Assembly: GCA_011316305.1 (NCBI GenBank) | Contig: SAUG01000114.1 | Span: forward strand, 1 to 64,000 | Direction: 5' to 3' | Length of the DNA stretch: 64,000 nt | Origin: Rusavskia elegans | Lineage: Eukaryota > Ascomycota > Lecanoromycetes > Teloschistales > Teloschistaceae | Shown: piece by piece, positions 63,116 through 64,000 of the stretch | Position numbering within the stretch: position 1 is the first letter of the stretch | How the letters are laid out: each line of letters begins with the position of its first letter | Notes under the pieces: generated by a model | Told to the model about the DNA's origin: nothing | The model's input: the letters and a program-made list of their open reading frames with translations, nothing else | The model's database searches: none | Translations under genes and position numbers: made by a program

Positions 63116-63116
63116 A

Positions 63117-64000
63117 TTTAGTTGTTTGTTTTGGTTTTAGTACTCGATAAACCAGTGGTTCGGTAAGTAAATCAAGCGTTAGTATATCAGTATTAAATAT
63201 ACGATAGTAGAATTTATATTTTAGTTTAGTTAATTTAAATAACGATTCTATAGAAATTTAATTTAAATTTGTTTAGTAATATAATATACTCTTCTACTAA
63301 TAATTTAACGTAGAATATTTATAGATAAATATATCTCGCAGTTATTGCTTCATTTTTTTTTACTAGTAATATAAGCTCTGTAATACTATATCCTCGTAAA
63401 TACTGCGATTTACTAAAATCTTTTACGTACGTATATACTCCCGTAATAGCAATATCGTAGCTAAACTAAACGGTAGTATATCCGTAATAACTATATCTAC
63501 CCGTACGGACGTCGACTACTTTATAGTAGCTAGAGTAAACTATTCCGACTTCGATAAAAATAGCCTTTTTACCGCTTTTAAAATACGCTATCCGACCTTT
63601 CTATTCCCTTTTAATTTAATCGATCGGGTAAAGTTTCTAGCCGTAGTAGCTAACGTATTAGCTAGTAACCGTTTTACAGCTAGCGACCTCCTTAAAGCTA
63701 TACGAGCTAAAAGATACTTTAATAGCTTAGCGGAATATTTAAATACGGGTTATATAATAAATATAGCCGAGGCGATAGATATAGATAATTACTTCGCAGT
63801 ATAGCAAGTAGATATAGCGGAAATATTAGAAGCTGATAATTATATATAACGTCGGCAAAGGAATATATAATATTTAAACCGCTGTAAACCTTGTCTGACG
63901 AATTGTATATCTTTGGCTGTGAAAATTTCTTTATACGGTAAATGCAACAATCGTTGCCGTATATGACGTTGATAAAATATATATATATAAAAACTCAATA
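63117..64000 (-). mobile_element. Retroposon copy, nearly complete, running off the window
   Basis: It begins TTTAGTTGTTTGTTTTGGTT with ACCAGTGGTTCGGTAAGT and follows the full-length copies to AAAACTCAATA at the window end. It is moderately mutated. The conserved plus-strand frame is present (LIDRVKFLAVVANVL, YFNSLAEYLNTGYIINIAEA). It adjoins a partial MITE, so one interrupted or replaced the other. Confidence 0.75.

Larger units (their letters stand above)
22726..64000. other. RIP-mutated AT-rich block, right of the gene island
   Basis: The block has the same composition as the left block: CpA and TpG are almost absent, CpG is kept, and old coding frames are cut by TAG/TAA. The change from island to block takes place within a few tens of bases. 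It contains the SINE, MITE, retroposon, copia and tandem-repeat features listed separately. No intact host gene or RNA gene could be supported. Its full extent lies beyond the window. Confidence 0.9.

Noticed and set aside
22726..64000. Regional centromere
   Set aside because: AT-rich, RIP-mutated repeats are typical of fungal centromeres, but they also form ordinary heterochromatin; sequence alone cannot show CENP-A occupancy.

Overview
This window looks like a chromosome segment of a filamentous ascomycete (Pezizomycotina). A 4.5 kb island of normal base composition (about 18,230-22,725) sits inside about 59 kb of extremely AT-rich, transposon-derived DNA. The island carries three intron-containing genes with fungal GT-AG introns of 49-61 bp. 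The AT-rich DNA has almost no CpA or TpG but keeps CpG, and its old reading frames are broken mainly by TAG/TAA at former Gln and Trp codons. This is the classic mark of repeat-induced point mutation (RIP). I cannot fix the genus from this sequence.

Layout. 1-6,330: RIP-mutated dispersed repeats, including a cluster of TA-flanked MITE-like elements, a 502-bp element with 22-bp terminal inverted repeats, and a tRNA-derived SINE nested in an older SINE copy. 6,331-14,844: one Ty3/gypsy chromovirus on the minus strand, with LTRs, gag zinc knuckle, RT, RNase H, integrase and chromodomain still readable; a short unmutated retroposon copy sits inside it. 15,697-16,736: two more SINEs. 18,571-22,407: the gene island. 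23,084-26,815: SINEs, MITEs and a retroposon nested in each other. 26,820-41,548: strongly RIP-mutated DNA that I mostly cannot classify. 41,549-50,086: a full-length retroposon followed by a Ty1/copia element (minus strand) with a second full-length retroposon inside it and a 740-bp perfect 9-bp minisatellite. 50,090-60,000: unclassified DNA, a four-unit tandem array of about 218 bp, and the 3' end of a Tc1/mariner (pogo-like) element. 60,012-64,000: dispersed repeat, MITE halves and two more retroposon copies, one holding a SINE.

Genes. The island encodes a 522-aa coiled-coil, probably nuclear, protein of unknown function (minus strand). Divergent from it is the oligosaccharyltransferase subunit OST3 (plus strand, four exons, CXXC thioredoxin-like motif, four membrane segments). 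Convergent with OST3 is a small DUF1772/anthrone-oxygenase-like membrane protein (minus strand, two exons). They share compact promoters but no obvious pathway.

The least expected content is in the repeats. There is a SINE family with preserved pol III boxes and clear target duplications. There is a roughly 940-bp retroposon family with repeated 12-bp target duplications and a dead, much larger possible relative. The nesting also gives a relative chronology of insertion and RIP. I see no rRNA, no functional tRNA and no CRISPR.
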